From: Chamaecrista fasciculata
Lineage: Eukaryota > Streptophyta > Magnoliopsida > Fabales > Fabaceae
Reading direction: 5' to 3'
NCBI GenBank assembly: GCA_003254925.1
Contig: QANZ01044112.1
Location: 1 to 64,000 of the forward strand
Length of the DNA stretch: 64,000 nt
The position numbers and the translations under genes are program-made. The notes under the pieces are model-generated. The model was given only the letters and a program-made list of their open reading frames with translations. It did no database searches and was not told where the DNA came from. Shown here piece by piece: positions 20,681 to 33,101 of the stretch. Every line of letters begins with the position of its first letter. Within the stretch, counting starts at the first letter, position 1.

Positions 20681-20848
20681 GTCTTTTCAAACTGTCCAAC
20701 GATATTCATATAAGCAAAAGGGTTGGATCAATTTACGCAACCTTCCACTTTCTTCTTTGGCACATTTGAGAGCGTTTTTTCAATGTTCTTCGCCTCCTTG
20801 AAAGAACATCAAGCCCTTAGTTCTCATATGTGCTGATATCTTGTGAAG

Positions 20849-22546
20849 GTATATAATTCTCTCTCTCTCTTGGTAAATTTTAACGACGGCGGTATCATTA
20901 GCTTATTGGGATTTTGATTGTTTATTTTCTTGTTGTATTCCATGAATCAACTGTCTATATATCTTCTTTATTTTCACGTTTTCGCCGTTCCTTTTGCTAG
21001 ATCTTGCTAAAATTGATGTATGTATGCGCCTAATATGGATTTTCTCCCTCTAGGTTTTTACTTACCATTACGGGTTTTTATTTATTTATTTATTTATTTA
21101 TTTCATTGTTGGAGAAGCTGGAATGAAATTTCAGGATTCATGAGAAGAAAAGAGAACCCTCAGTTGTCTTTTTCTCTTACATTTTGTATCATTGGAAAGA
21201 GTCAAATTTTCTTTGTCGGTATACAAAATGCTAATGAGTGATAGTCTGATGACAAAAGTTGTGTTGTCTATTATTACATGTCAAAGTTAATTGTTGAAAT
21301 TTCTGTTATTTGAGCTTTCCCTTTGTACTTTGTAGAGAAAAGAAAAGTCTCTGTCAAGTTATCAATTCCCTTTAGCTATAAGGACTTGATAGATGTATTG
21401 GATCACAAATTGGGAAGAACCTTAGTCCGTAGGATAGAGTCTCTACTTTTGAAAGGGTGGAGGGATGACTATTTGAAAGGGTATTTAGGGTATCTGTCCT
21501 AATATTCATGTAAAAAAATACCGGAGAGGGTACGAGTAGTAGGAAATACAAAATTATCAGATATCGAGTAGGTGCAGATAATGTCTCAAATATTTTATAT
21601 TGGTCTTAAATGAACAGATAGTTAGATTTTTTAGAGTCTGATACTATATAATATAAATATTTTTATTTTGTTTACTATATCTAATTTTATATTTAATGAA
21701 TTTATTTTATTTTGAATGATATTGAGTATCAATTATTAGATATATCCAATTTTTAAACTAAGTTTTCATATATCTACTATTTTCGATTATTTCGAGTATT
21801 TTGGATATCAAATAGGGTGCATATGCAAATACTAATTTATTGGATTCAAATATGATACAGATAAAAATAGATATGAATAGGGACAGTGATAAAACCATAA
21901 GTACCCAACTCGTTTCCATCTCTTTGACATGTGCAAGGATAGAACACGGTGTCGGTTGATCCATATAGCCAACCTCACATAGTGGGATAAGGCTTTGGTT
22001 GTTGTTGTTGTTGTTGGATCATAATATTGTAACAAGAAAGAGCAAAATTTTAAGGTTGAACTTTGTCTTTCTTCAGCCTGTGAATAGTTTTCCTTTGAAA
22101 ATAAATTTGTTTTGGTTTGAAAACTGATTAAATATGCCTTATATTATATATTGTACTTCTGTTCTGGATAATTGTAGTGCGATGATTGTTTCTAGTGTAG
22201 AATATCTCATCTCATGCATATTATAATACTGAGAAAAACAATGATATGGGTGAAGATTGTTGCCATTATTGAACTTAAAACAATTGATTGGGGTTGAATA
22301 TTATGTATCTCATTTCTGTTTAGGTTTTTCATCCCTTAATTTTCTGGGGACATGATGAGTTAAGTGCTTATTGTATCAAAACTATTTTTCTTTTGTGCTC
22401 CTTTTACCTCTTAGCTTAAAAAAGTTAATGAAAATTAAGAAATTTATGGAGCACATACCATTGAACTTTTGAATTAAATACAATTTCTTCTGCTATTTTT
22501 TTTCAAATACTTGTTCAATTGACAGTCTTTTAGTAATCTTTTGCAG
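20849..22546 (+). other. Probable 5'-UTR intron of the GRP A3-like gene
   Basis: 'tcttgtgaag|gtatataatt' near 20,849 is a fair donor, and 'cttttgcag|aattt' ending near 22,546 is a good acceptor 30 bp before the start codon. Long leader introns are common in plant genes of this kind. The intron holds a (TTTA)n run at 21,070-21,103 and a retroposon tail at 21,895-22,017. No protein-coding exon is seen in it. Confidence 0.4.
21895..22017 (+). mobile_element. 3' tail of a LINE or SINE ending in (GTT)n
   Basis: The segment reads 'cggttgatccatatagccaacctcacatagtgggataaggctttggttgttgttg'. It closely resembles the very common plant retroposon tail (...CACTTAGTGGGATAAGGC TTTG(TTG)n), usually assigned to RTE-type LINEs and SINEs that share it. 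Only the last about 120 bp is recognisable. Confidence 0.55.
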
Positions 22547-22576
22547 AATTTAACTCAGTTCTAAGTTGAAGCAATA

Positions 22577-24104
22577 ATGAGTAGTGATAAAGATAGTGAA
22601 AAAGGTTTGTTTTCTCATCTACACGGGCACGGCTATCCTTCAGCACCACCCTATCCTCCTCCACCTGGACCATATCCAGCAGCAGGATATCCGCCGCCAG
22701 GAGGTTATCCCCCTTCGTCATACCCACCACCTGGATATCCACCGGCAGGCTATCCTCCTTCAAGTGGATATCCACCAGCCGGTTATCCTCCTTCAGGCGG
22801 ATATCCACCAGCCGGCTATCCTCCTCCCAGTGGATATCCACCCCCAAACCATCATCCTTATGGGTATTCACCTCATGGCTATCCAAGTGCTTCAGGTTCA
22901 TATCCTCCACTTATGCTTAACCATCCCTATTGTTCTATTATTTTTATTGCATGGAGATGCATTTTTTCTTTCCATAATTCTTTCAAGATACTAGTTAATT
23001 AGTGTGTGGAAAGGTAAATCTTCAAGCTCTTGTGAACGTATTTATAAGATATATCGATTCAACAAATGTGAAATTAGAATTTATGTGTTGAGTATCTCTT
23101 AAATGATATAAGGTTCATATTACTTTTATATGTGTGAATCTCGAACATTTTATTAATAGGTTCTCAAAAGGTTGAGAAATGAGAAATTAGGACACTGGAT
23201 ACCCAAGTATCAAATGTAACCTAGAAGTCCTTTTGGATGAAGAAGGTATACTATGTGTTGATATGATTCTCCCTTAGTATTTTCTTTTAGTAAGGAAAAG
23301 GACAGTTTCAATTTTTCCTCACTCTCCTCACTGTTGCATCTGATCCAAAGTTTAAAGCCAAATTTAATGATATGCTGAGTTGGGATGCCAAATCTGAGTA
23401 TGAGTTAATGGTGCTAGGTAACTTTATAATGTCTAAATGAGTAAACTGCTAATTTTGATGTTAAATTTTAGCAGAATGATATGGCAGAAGGTCACAATTG
23501 GATATTTTTAAATGGCAGAAAGGCAACACATTTGCTTTTTGTTCTCAAAGAATAGAGAAGAAAGGAAAGATTGAATGGGGTTTCATTACCTAATATGATT
23601 ATAACTAGGCACAAATCACAGCAAGCAAGCCCTTGACATAAAACCTATTTACTGTACTTTTCTAACACTCTTGAATTAGGGGAACTAAATCAAAATCTTT
23701 ACAGAACTAGAGGAACCCAAAGTGTGATTAAGCCTTAGATACTTGATTTTTTATCACCTAATATGGTGAAAGTTTTTGCTATAAGACTTAAGGAGGGAAA
23801 GTGATGATAGAATTGCATTATACGCAAATAATTTACCAAATTCTGATATACAGGACATGGGGGTGGTGTTGGAGCGCTTTTAGCTGGAGGAGCTGCTGCT
23901 GCAGCTGCTGCATATGGGGCACACCATCTATCTCATTCTCATGGTATGTTTCACCATGGCTATGGACATGGCCATATGTTTCACCATGGAAAGTACAAGC
24001 ATGGAAAATTCGGCAAACGATGGAAACATGGCAGGTTTGGGAAGCATGGCAGATTTGGTAAGCATAGGTTTGGGTTTGGCAAATTTGGCAAGCGCTGGAA
24101 ATAA
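22577..24104 (+). CDS. Glycine-rich protein A3-like (GYPP-repeat, Ala/His/Gly-rich)
   Basis: Two coding exons, 22577-22895 and 23854-24104, join with a codon split G|GA into 189 residues. The N-terminus (MSSDKDSEKGLFSHLHGHGY) is typical of the family. Residues about 20-100 are PPG/GYPPxx repeats (about fourteen GYPP-like units). They are followed by an alanine run in GALLAGGAAAAAAAYGAHHL, a His-rich segment, and a C-terminus made of repeated G-K/R-F-G-K-H/RW units. The order matches plant 'glycine-rich protein A3' proteins. These lack a signal peptide, and the role is unknown, with roles in stress or development suggested. The Ala-rich segment may be membrane-associated, which is an inference. 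Without splicing, exon 1 would run into an unrelated PPLMLNHPYCS tail, which supports the intron. Confidence 0.88.
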
Positions 24105-24655
24105 TGGAAGTAATATAGTGGTCCTGTATAAATATGTAATGCTAAGCTAGGTGAAGAAAGATTTGAATTCTTGGATGAACATTACTGATGTTTCTTGTGA
24201 GCGACATAAGCTTTTATTGAGTATATATGTATTTCAGGCTTGTGATGAATTGTTTAATCATGTAAATTGAATGATGTGCCCTCAGTTCATGATTAGGTAC
24301 ATCATTTTCACTTCTTTTCTTGTTGTTCTGCTCAACTTTCGGAAAAGGAAAAAGTATAGGTGTAATTCTTACATAACTCTGATAAGATACTTTGATAGAA
24401 GGTTAAATTTATGACTCTTGGAAGAACAATTTTTAAAAAAGTTGACATTGTAATACTAAGTTGTGAAAAAAATGTTCATGCATTATACTTCTAAAGCATG
24501 TGAATAATAGAACACATTCAATACAAAGATTGGTCAAGTTCTATGTATTTCATTCTAGAATGCATGATAGAATTTTCTGCCATTAACACAATACCTAGGT
24601 TCTCACATAAGGTTGTACGGGATGCAATTAATGGTAAGAAGGTATCTTTAATTCA

Positions 24656-24870
24656 CTAAGCAAAAGCTTGAATACTTGATCCACACCATGTAAGCCACAA
24701 AGTTTGACATGCTCCTATTGTATATATCTTGGAAGACCACAAAACAACATCATCACTTCTCCAATCAGCATCATGATAGTCATTGCCAATGAAGTTATTT
24801 GACTTTTGTATATGAAGACTACAATGAAAAATTTCACTATGATGTAAATAAAGATTGATCCAATTAATAA
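24656..24870 (-). pseudogene. Copia RNase H remnant
   Basis: Minus-strand translation contains DADW, followed after a deletion by WSSK, then ACQTLWLTW. This order and these cores resemble the C-terminal part of Ty1/copia RNase H (DADWAG..., WxSKKQ, AxCQxxWL). About 25 residues seem missing in the middle, and the rest of the polyprotein is absent. Confidence 0.4.
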
Positions 24871-25103
24871 ATAGTTGACTTATGATTAAAAAAAAATGTG
24901 AGTTCAAATCTATTTTCGTTGTTGGAGGATAATTTTTAAGTATCTCTATAGATCTTCAATCTAAAGGCATGCATATTTTGAAACTTAGACCTTGTCGAGA
25001 TTTTCAGACTCAACTCAATTAAATTTTTGTGTATTAGAAATTTTGTTTCCAATATGATATATCTGAAAATCTCATTGATTGCCTTATAACGAGCTTTAGT
25101 GTG

Positions 25104-26221
25104 CAAGGTAGTCAAGATCGAGATCTTACTCAAAATTGAAAGAGGTATAAAATAGAACGAATCACAAGATCGGATCGAGGATCATAAGATCCTATGAATT
25201 TCCTTAAGAAAATATTATATAAATTATATAAACAATTACTAATATCTATCTATGAATATATATATATATATAAATGTTCATAAGTCATAAATTCATCTTA
25301 TAACATGTCTCAAGATCCTTATCCAACATCATCAATTTATAGTCTCAACATGTAATTAGCTAATTATCAAGATGTCTAAAAAGTTTATCATAAGTTCAGT
25401 AAAAAACTAACAAAAACAAGGCAACAACCACGAGTAACATTACAAATTTAGAACATCATTATCAAAAAGTTTATCCAAGCATATATCACACATCAAAATT
25501 ATCATCATCAATGTCTCCCATTTCTATTTCATCCATTGGGCTCCAAATCATCAACAGTGCCACGAGGTTCAATATTTTCTACTTCTTGAATTTCAAAGGC
25601 TTCGTCTTCTACTTCATCTATGTCTTCATCTCTTTTTTTCATTATTCTCAGTGATCCATTCATCACCAGAAGAAAGATCTTCTATGTTGTTAAGCTCCCT
25701 TATAGTTCTTTTCCCTTTTAATTTTCGATTAAATATAACATAGACCAACTCATACATCTTTTTTTGAATCATACGATTTATTCTCTTCGTGTGAACTTAA
25801 ATAATGTCTGATTATAAATAATTAACATAACTATATAAAGAGAATAAAATAATAAGATTTGTAAAAAAAGTCATGTTTAAAGTTTCTTACCCTCTCAAAA
25901 GTACTCCAATTACGTTCATATCCTAAAGAACAACAAATTGGAACAACAAACTTAGTTAGAGTTTTCAATTTTTGGGTGTTTAAAATGGAGCATTTTGGAC
26001 CCTGGAAAAAAAAAAAGTCTCCAAAAGCAACATTTTGAACTTTTTTTTTTAAAAAAAAAACTTCAAAAAAAACATAGGATCGGTGAAATCTTACGATCTT
26101 ACAAGTAAAATAGCGATCCTACCACGATCTTGCTAAAAAATGATCCTGCACCAATTTAATTAGATCTTGCCTCTCAAGATCGTAAGATGTTACGATCTAA
26201 ATCTAGATCTTGACTACACTG
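25104..26221. mobile_element. Decayed hAT element, 1118 bp
   Basis: The terminal inverted repeats are CAAGGTAGTCAAGATC on the left and the complement of CAGTGTAGTCAAGATC on the right. They are flanked by 8-bp direct repeats TTAGTGTG (25096-25103) and TTAGTGAG (26222-26229), one mismatch. Both subterminal zones are filled with GATCTTAC/GTAAGATC-type motifs. The interior contains a fragment of an hAT transposase on the minus strand (25,490-25,930). The mismatch and the frame breaks point to an older insertion than the hAT at 9196. Confidence 0.7.
25490..25930 (-). pseudogene. hAT transposase C-terminal remnant (ERNWSTFE type)
   Basis: Reading the minus strand from 25,930, the sequence gives GYERNWSTFER followed by a splice-donor-like GTAAGAAAC. 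After about 90 bp it continues VHTKRINR...YELVYVIFNRKL. This is the conserved dimerisation-region order (sxERnWS-F, ihtkkRNrL, DLVyv-yNlrL) of a plant hAT group. It continues as an acidic Asp/Glu-rich tail with in-frame stops. It belongs to the surrounding 1.1-kb hAT element. Confidence 0.6.
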
Positions 26222-26229
26222 TTAGTGAG

Positions 26230-27480
26230 TACTGAACAGACATTGTTCTTGTTAATGGTGGTATATTACAAAGCCTCCACAATAAACTTTGTATAATTGT
26301 GGATCTAGCATTATTTCTCGGCGAAACTTAGATAATCTTAAACAAAAAAAAGTCATTAATATACACATATCTAATCATAGAAAAATTATGGCAAGAAACT
26401 ATCATTATCAACTCAGATCTTAATCTGAAAATAATTGAGTTATTGACATTGATTAGCATGAAATTCTAGTTAAATTATAGGAGTTCAAGCTTTAAGACCT
26501 CAAACTCAGCTTCTTACTTTTCTCTATTTTTTCTAAACAAAAAAATTCTTTTAAAATTTGTTTATCATTGAACTCAAGTATTTTGGTTGTATAACTTGTA
26601 TTTATTATATTTTCATCCCATACACATGAATATGTCCAAAAACTTTAAGGCACAGTCTCAATTTCAAATCTTAAACTCATTTTGAGTACCCTAACTTCTA
26701 ATAGCTAGACACTTGAATTTTGGTGATAGTTTTGAGAATTAGAAAGTCGTCATTGAAATGGTTTAGTAGCGATACTGACATTGTTATTAAGTTTCAACTA
26801 AAAGGTCTTTTCAAAAACAAAAAACTAAAAGGTCCTTTGCCAAAAGTATTTGTCGCAACATCATGTAGCACCATTGAAAGTATGTATTCAATGATGACAA
26901 ATGTGGCCACTAAAAAGTATAAAAATCTTGTACAAAAAAAAGTATAAAATCCGTTACTAAAAGTTTCTTCAAAATGCCATTGGTGTTTTAGTTGATTTTT
27001 AGTAACATCATGAAAACCGTCACCAAAAAGTTTTTCAGCGACAAGATAAATACCAATTAAAAATCTTTAAGTAACGAATTGAAGAAAGCCGCCATTAAAA
27101 GTGTAAAAGTCACTTTCAAAGACACTTGTTTTATTAAGGTCATACATGCATTAACGTTACAGACATGGTTTGAGGCATGTGTAACCTCAAGTACAAACGG
27201 GTACGATGCTTCAAAAATAACCTTTTATTCAATTACAATATCTATTTGAAAATAGGTTCTAGACTTCTAGTTAAATCTAAATAATTAATTATTAATAGTA
27301 AATTCACACATGGAATTTGGTTAAAATAATTTTCAAGATTAGCTTATTACATCACATTTTTTTTCTTCTAATAATCTAAAAAAAAAGTAAAATTAACTAA
27401 TATCTAAAATAATTATATGTTGACAGTGTGTCATCAAGCATGCATATCTTTCACTACAAAATCTTGGACTCAGTTATTTG
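26230..27480. other. Intergenic; CACTA-like subterminal repeat debris
   Basis: Between about 26,740 and 27,115 several short motifs recur in both orientations (cgtcaccaaaaag, gccaaaag, agtaacgaa, cgccattaaaag). This is the style of CACTA subterminal repeats. At about 27,453 'tcactacaaaatcttgg' resembles a CACTA terminus, although it points away from the repeats. No transposase is present. The call is tentative. Confidence 0.3.
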
Positions 27481-27499
27481 GCGACAAGTTATTTTGAGA

Positions 27500-29318
27500 A
27501 AACACGTCCAAATTTTGGAATATTTAGGGTTAAAAAAAGCATTAGAATTTTCTCAATAAACAAACATACATAGAAAATTTTCCTACACTTTCTCCGTTCG
27601 ATTCGTGACAGAAAGTGAAAAAAATCATAATCAATTCTCTCTTCACGAAGTAGGAAAGAGACAGAGGCACAGGGATAGCCCGCACGATTCGGTGAATTTT
27701 GCGTGGTTGTTCTTGTGATCATTGCGTAATCTATGTAATTAAGGGTTTTCTTCTTGATTTGAGGCATCGTTTCCGTTTGATTGATTCATTTTTGAAGAAG
27801 AATCGCGCGATAATGTCTCATAATTGGATTCATTAGGGTTGTCTTAAAACCCTGTTGGTTTTTCTGCGATTCTTGATTTTTTTTTCTTCAGGTGTTTGAT
27901 TTATCGTTGAAGCTGGTTCGTTGCTGAATTGAGCTCGTTCTTGAATAACAGGTTATTTTGTTCACATTTTTGTGGCTGCATTTTAGCTATGACTTGGCAT
28001 TTTGTTGTTTTGGTTTTTATTTTGTTGGTTTTGTAATTTTCTGTGCTGGGTGAAATCGTTGAACCTTTTTTTTTTTGGCCGAAAGTGAAATCGTTGAACC
28101 TGTTTATGAAGATGACAATTAGTTGATAGAATTCATCGAAATCTCAAATGCTTGACTTTGTTGTTTCATTTTAGCTATTACTTTGTTGTATTATTCAATG
28201 CACAAGGCTCTGAGAAAATCTATAAATTAATTTTAGCAGAAACTATACTTTACCCCCTTCAAAAAAAAAATTAACAGTTTTAAGTACTGGTAAGGTTTTC
28301 TTTGGCAGTGGGTTCTCATTGGTATTCAACCAATTGTGCAATTTTTAAGTTGAGAGAAGTGATGCAAGTATAGCTGAAATAATTTCATCAAATGCCCCAT
28401 CTACACGAGATTTCTATCATATGATGAAATTTTCAAGCATTATTACTACCCCAATAGTTGTTAATTATACCAATGTGGGTGGTCCTTTATACCTTAAATG
28501 CATGATGGAATGCTTGTTTTTGTGATGTTGGGTTTTTTTTTTTTTGGTTTCGCTGCTATTTTCTGAAATGGGAAATAATGAAAAAAGAAGCTACTTACAA
28601 TTTCTATAATGATGAAAAAACTCTAATTAAAAGAAGAAGGGATAAGCATACTCCCAAGTATGGGGATACTGATGAAAGCACTAATAAGTTGATGCTGATA
28701 TTCATTGGATCAACACTTTTAACTCTTAATTTCTTTCAAGGAAGCAAAGGGAATAACTGATCAATTTCAAAGTTTATGGGGTAAAGTGAAATAGGGTGAT
28801 ATTTTAAAGGGGAAAAGTGTAGTTCCCGTAAATTCGATAAATAAAATCTCTTGAACTAAGGAGTATTAACGAATTATAAGTGATTAATAAATTTAGTATT
28901 TACTAGATCTTGATAAGGACATCCGGCCATGTCCCATTAAGTTATGAAATGGGAATCACACAATATCCAGTGTAACTGTTATAGTATAAATTTGTTCCAT
29001 GGATGCTGAAAATATAATTATATCTTGGATCCTTATTTTGAACAATAGTGCAATTATTATGACAGATAAATTCTTCATAACAGCTTTCTAATTTTTGCTT
29101 TAACATGAGCTTTACAAGAGGGTTGAGCCATGAGCTAAAGATATATGTTTATTAGCTACTTTGACAATTTCGCATTGTTCCTTACCTGCATCAGCATAGA
29201 ATAAATAAGAAAACACAGCAAGTGTAAGCTATTTGCTAGACATTTTAAGCCATTTCTTTTAATTCCCACCTTCTTGTGACTCTATTATCATTTCTCTCCC
29301 ATGTCACTGGGCCTATAG
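27500..29318 (+). other. Promoter, leader exon and probable leader intron of the DUF1005 gene
   Basis: The region 27,560-27,950 is less AT-rich than its flanks and contains Ser/Arg-type 5'-leader sequence without a long frame. A donor-like 'aacag|gttattttg' lies at 27,951/27,952. An acceptor-like 'gcctatag|ggaagctt' at 29,318 precedes the start codon by about 40 bp. A leader intron of about 1.37 kb is therefore likely, an inference from splice-site quality only. Small frames at 27,489-27,767 (minus) and 28,578-28,760 (plus) show no family features. Confidence 0.4.
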
Positions 29319-29358
29319 GGAAGCTTACATGGCCAATGGGAGGAGAGCTTTGACTAGT

Positions 29359-31708
29359 ATGAGTCCAGAGGCCTTCATTAGGTTATCAATTGGTTCACTA
29401 GGGCTGCGATTTACTGGGGTGGAACTGAAGACTCAGAAATCTGAAAATGAAGTCCCTTTATCCTATGTCTGTGAGATTCGACTCCGAGGCTTTCCTGTTC
29501 AGAGAAGACCAGTCCCCTTAATATCCTCTTCTTCAGGAATTACATCTAATATTCTGAATAATGCTTCAAGCTTTTATCTTGAGGAATCTGATTTTGGAGC
29601 TTTATCTGCTCCTGGTTGTTTCAATAGTCGTCCTGCCTCTTTGGAGATTACTGTTTTTACTGAGGGAAAGGAGTTTAGCTGTGGTGCTGGAATCAAAAGG
29701 CAGCAGATTGGGATATTTAAAATGTATGTTGGCCGTGACTGGGGTGAACGAAAGCCGATGATTCTGTTTAACGGATGGACAAGCATTGGTAAAAACAAAG
29801 AAGAAAGTGGAAAGCTGGGGCCTGAACTACATTTGAGAGTAACAGTGGATGCTGATCCAAGATATGTGTTCCAGTTTGAAGACATACCAAAATCAAGTCC
29901 TCAAATAGTTCATCAGCAGGGATCTTTCAAACAGCCAATCTTTAGTTGCAAGTTTCGCAAGGACAGGTAATGTGAAATTTGATTAATATTACATTCTATC
30001 ATTTTTTTTTGAAAATCTGTGTAACATTCATCAAATTTAAAAATGGCTAAAATGCAAAAAATCCGTGGACTTTATCTATTATGCAAAAAAACCCCCATAA
30101 ACATTGAAAAGTGACGAAAGACATCCTGAACTTTAGATTTTGTTTCAATAGCCCCTTTTGTTAAGATTTTTATAAAAAATAAATTTCTTTGTAATGTTAT
30201 GATTATTGTTATATTTTACATTGATCCAAACTAAAAACTTAACAATTTTTGTTATTAATAGCAGCTAAAAAACTAAAGAAAGTTTATTTTTTCATGAAAA
30301 TTTTAACAAAAAGGGTTATTTGCACAAAATTAAAAGTTCAAGGGGGTCTTTAGTCACTTTTCAAAGTTTAGGAGGTTTTAAAGTTCAAGGGGGTTTTCTA
30401 CATTTAAGCCTTTAAAAATATCATGTTTTGCTTGACGTGTCCTCATATGTTTCAAACAAATTTCATAGTTTAGTGGGAAAAAGGCTTTGATTGTCGTTGA
30501 TGACTTGATGTAACTTCATAGTTATACTAAGTCTTTACCTTCTATTGCACCTTTCCCGTGCTCTTGATATTATTCATGAAAATCCTTCTCTATACTACTT
30601 TTAAGATATAATCATGAAACTTGAAAAGAGTTCCCATGACCTAACCTTCTTCGTTGATCTTTGCTGATATATAACTTCAGTAATCCTGAGTCTTGAGTCT
30701 TTCCTTTTTGATTCCAAAAACATTACTTCTTTTGTGGATTCTATTCATGTCCGCTTATAAACATACATAAATTATCCCAGTGTCCACATAATATTAGTCA
30801 CTTAGACCACAACGTTATTTTCTATATAAGAATTTTATATCTATCAGGTATTAAAGCATACTCTTGAACAATTATTTCAAGTTAGAAAGCGGTGTTATTC
30901 CTTAATTTCTTTACAGTCACTGAACTCGGTTTCTCTCCAATGTATGATTTTTCTGTTAAAACCTTGCTGCCATTGAAACTTTTGATAGTCATTAAATGAC
31001 AGGGAAGCCCAGATTGACCCAGTGAGCCTTTGCTGCCCAGGTTCCATCAGCAGTTCTTGCTTAGAGACAGAGAGGAGAGAAAGGAAGGGATGGAAAGTCA
31101 TAATACATGATTTATGTGGCTCAGCTATTGCAGCAGCCTTCATAAGCACTCCCTTTGTCCCATCAACAGGCTGTGATTGGGTTGCCAGAACTAGCCCGGG
31201 AGCTTGGTTGATCGTGCGCCCCGATGCTTTTCGCCCCGAGAGCTGGCTGCCTTGGGGAAAGCTTGAAGCATGGCGTGAGTGTGGCAGTAAGAACTCTGTT
31301 TGTTTTCGTTTTCATCTTCTGTCTGGAGATAGGGAAGGGGGTGAAGTCTTCATGTCTGAAGCAATTGTAAATGCTGAAAAGGGTGGGGAATTCATCATAG
31401 ACACTGAGAAGAAGACACAAACTGCTACTGCTGCAGCGAGTCCATTGCCTAGATCACAGAGCTGTGTAGACTCTAGTGCACGCTCTCCGGCAGTCGGAGG
31501 TTTTGTGATGAGCTGTAGAGTTGATGGTGAAGGGAAGCGTGGTAGGCCTTCGATACAAATCGCCAAGCGACACGTAACATGCTTGGGGGATGCTGCCATC
31601 TTCATGGCACTTGCAGCAGCTGTTGATCTCAGTGTTAAGGCATGCAGGCCTTTCCGGAGAAAGATAAGGATTAAGAAGAACAAAGGGAATGCCAAGATGC
31701 TACTATGA
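29359..31708 (+). CDS. DUF1005 family protein
   Basis: Two exons, 29359-29966 and 31003-31708, join in phase 2 (AG|G) to give 437 residues. Family marks in order: the N-terminal SPEAFIRLSIGSLGLRF, CEIRLRGFPVQ, ASSFYLEESD, GIKRQQIGIFKM, ILFNGWTSIGKNK, ELHLRVTVDADPRYVFQFED and QPIFSCKF. In exon 2 follow ERRERKGWKVIIHDLCGSAIAAAFISTPFVPSTGCDWVARTSPGAWLIVRP, GGEF and FVMSCRV, then a DAAIFMALAAAVDLSVKACRPFRRKIR end. This is the plant-specific DUF1005 family, whose biochemical role is unknown. Length and exon break suit the family. An ATG ten codons upstream (29329) is also in frame. I chose 29359 because relatives begin M-x-P-x-A-F at that point. The exon-1/exon-2 intron carries a MITE. Confidence 0.88.
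30045..30410. mobile_element. Mutator-like MITE in the DUF1005 intron
   Basis: The 366-bp element begins GGCTAAAATGCAAAAAATCC and ends with the near-complement (ctacatttaagcc). It is flanked by an exact 9-bp duplication TTTAAAAAT (30036-30044 and 30411-30419). Its arms 'gaaaagtgacgaaagacatcctgaact' and 'aaagttcaagggggtctttagtcactttt' pair with each other. It has no coding capacity. Confidence 0.85.
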
Positions 31709-33101
31709 AAAGTGTAAGTGTATACCCCCCCTCTCCTTCATACATTCTGATTAATAATAGGAAAAAATTTAGGTAAGATTTTTTATATCATTGCTATAAA
31801 GTTCTTGCAATAGTAATTTTGGTTTATATTACCTCTCTTCTATGATTGGTCATGCACAAAATTTTTTGTCACATGTCATATGTTCATTAGAAAATCTTAT
31901 CTTATTGTAAAAATATAAGAAATCTTACCTGAGTTTGAAATGCTTTGAACCAACAACATACAAGATATGTTGTTACCTGCATATTGCCCTCAGAATTCTT
32001 CAGCTTGCTTTGAAGGCAACAACTTCACTTGACTTGTACAGAGTAAGGAGTGCAACACAAAAAATAACCTCATGCTCTCTTTTATTATACAGGAGACAGA
32101 AGGCTATAAGAGATAAATGGTTGCGCAAAGAGGATAAAACAAAGATAAACTATTTTCCTAATAAATAATATATATATATATATTATTAAAAGTGTATCAT
32201 ATATATCTTATTAAAAGTGTATCTATTATCTTTAATTTTTTTTTTATTTGCATTCTTTTGGACTAATTTTATTTTGTATTGAAAACTGTAAATATAACTT
32301 ATTCTAAAATTTAATTAAACTTATGACAATTTAGTGAAATCAATGATTGTTTTAATTTCATATAAAAAAAAAAAAGTTAGTGAATGTATTTTGTTTTTAA
32401 CGATATTTTGTTTTGAATCATAGTTAGGAAAACTCAAATTGATCAAAGTCTTTAACGTAGCAATGGACATTTTCTTGGGAAGCACTTTCAAGGGTTCACT
32501 TGGCAAAACCTCATAATTTCACCCTTAAATTTGGTACAGAATAGAAACTCCAATGCTTTCCATCCCGTTCAAGCTTTCTCCCAGAGTATTTTTTTTCAGT
32601 TGAAAATGTGACTTGGCTGCAAAAAGTTGAAATCTGAAATTTGAATTTTTTTTCCTAGTATATTCACTTTTGAGAAATATTAAATCATAGTGAAAGCTAA
32701 ATGACATGACACATAAATACATTGGTTTAATAAAAGTATAACATGTGAAAATTACAAATATATACACAGACATAAGCCACACTGGTACAATTTTTGGAAG
32801 TACCCATCTTCATCTTGTTCGGCTGTTGACGAAATTCAACCCCACCATTCACCATTGTGTCTCAGATTGTAGCCACCGACATAACTCGAAGAGCCTGTGC
32901 AACGGAATCATCAGTCTAATATTGTATAGGTATCACTAGCAGACCAAAAGGACCCATCTTTTCCATGGTTCTACATGATAGAATTTCTCTTGATTTCCTC
33001 AAGAGACCTAAGATTCCAGAGTGAAAATGCAGACATCCATTCCCAAGGTTTCTATGGGGGAGATAAATAGCTCTCAGATACAACTTTTCATGGCATGTAT
33101 A
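31709..33101. other. Intergenic between convergent genes; 3' untranslated regions
   Basis: The DUF1005 gene (plus strand) and the large minus-strand gene converge here, so both 3' untranslated regions lie within it. A (TA)n run is at 32,166-32,185. Small frames at 31,935-32,168, 32,525-32,782 and 32,745-32,939 show no family features. I see no other gene. Confidence 0.5.

Noticed and set aside
22530-22994. Long alternative-frame readings over the GYPP region on both strands
   Set aside because: They arise because the coding DNA is itself a short tandem repeat without stop codons. Only the plus-strand frame from 22577 gives a known protein family.
31163-31695. Minus-strand frames opposite DUF1005 exon 2
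   Set aside because: They are shadows of a well-supported exon and have no family features.
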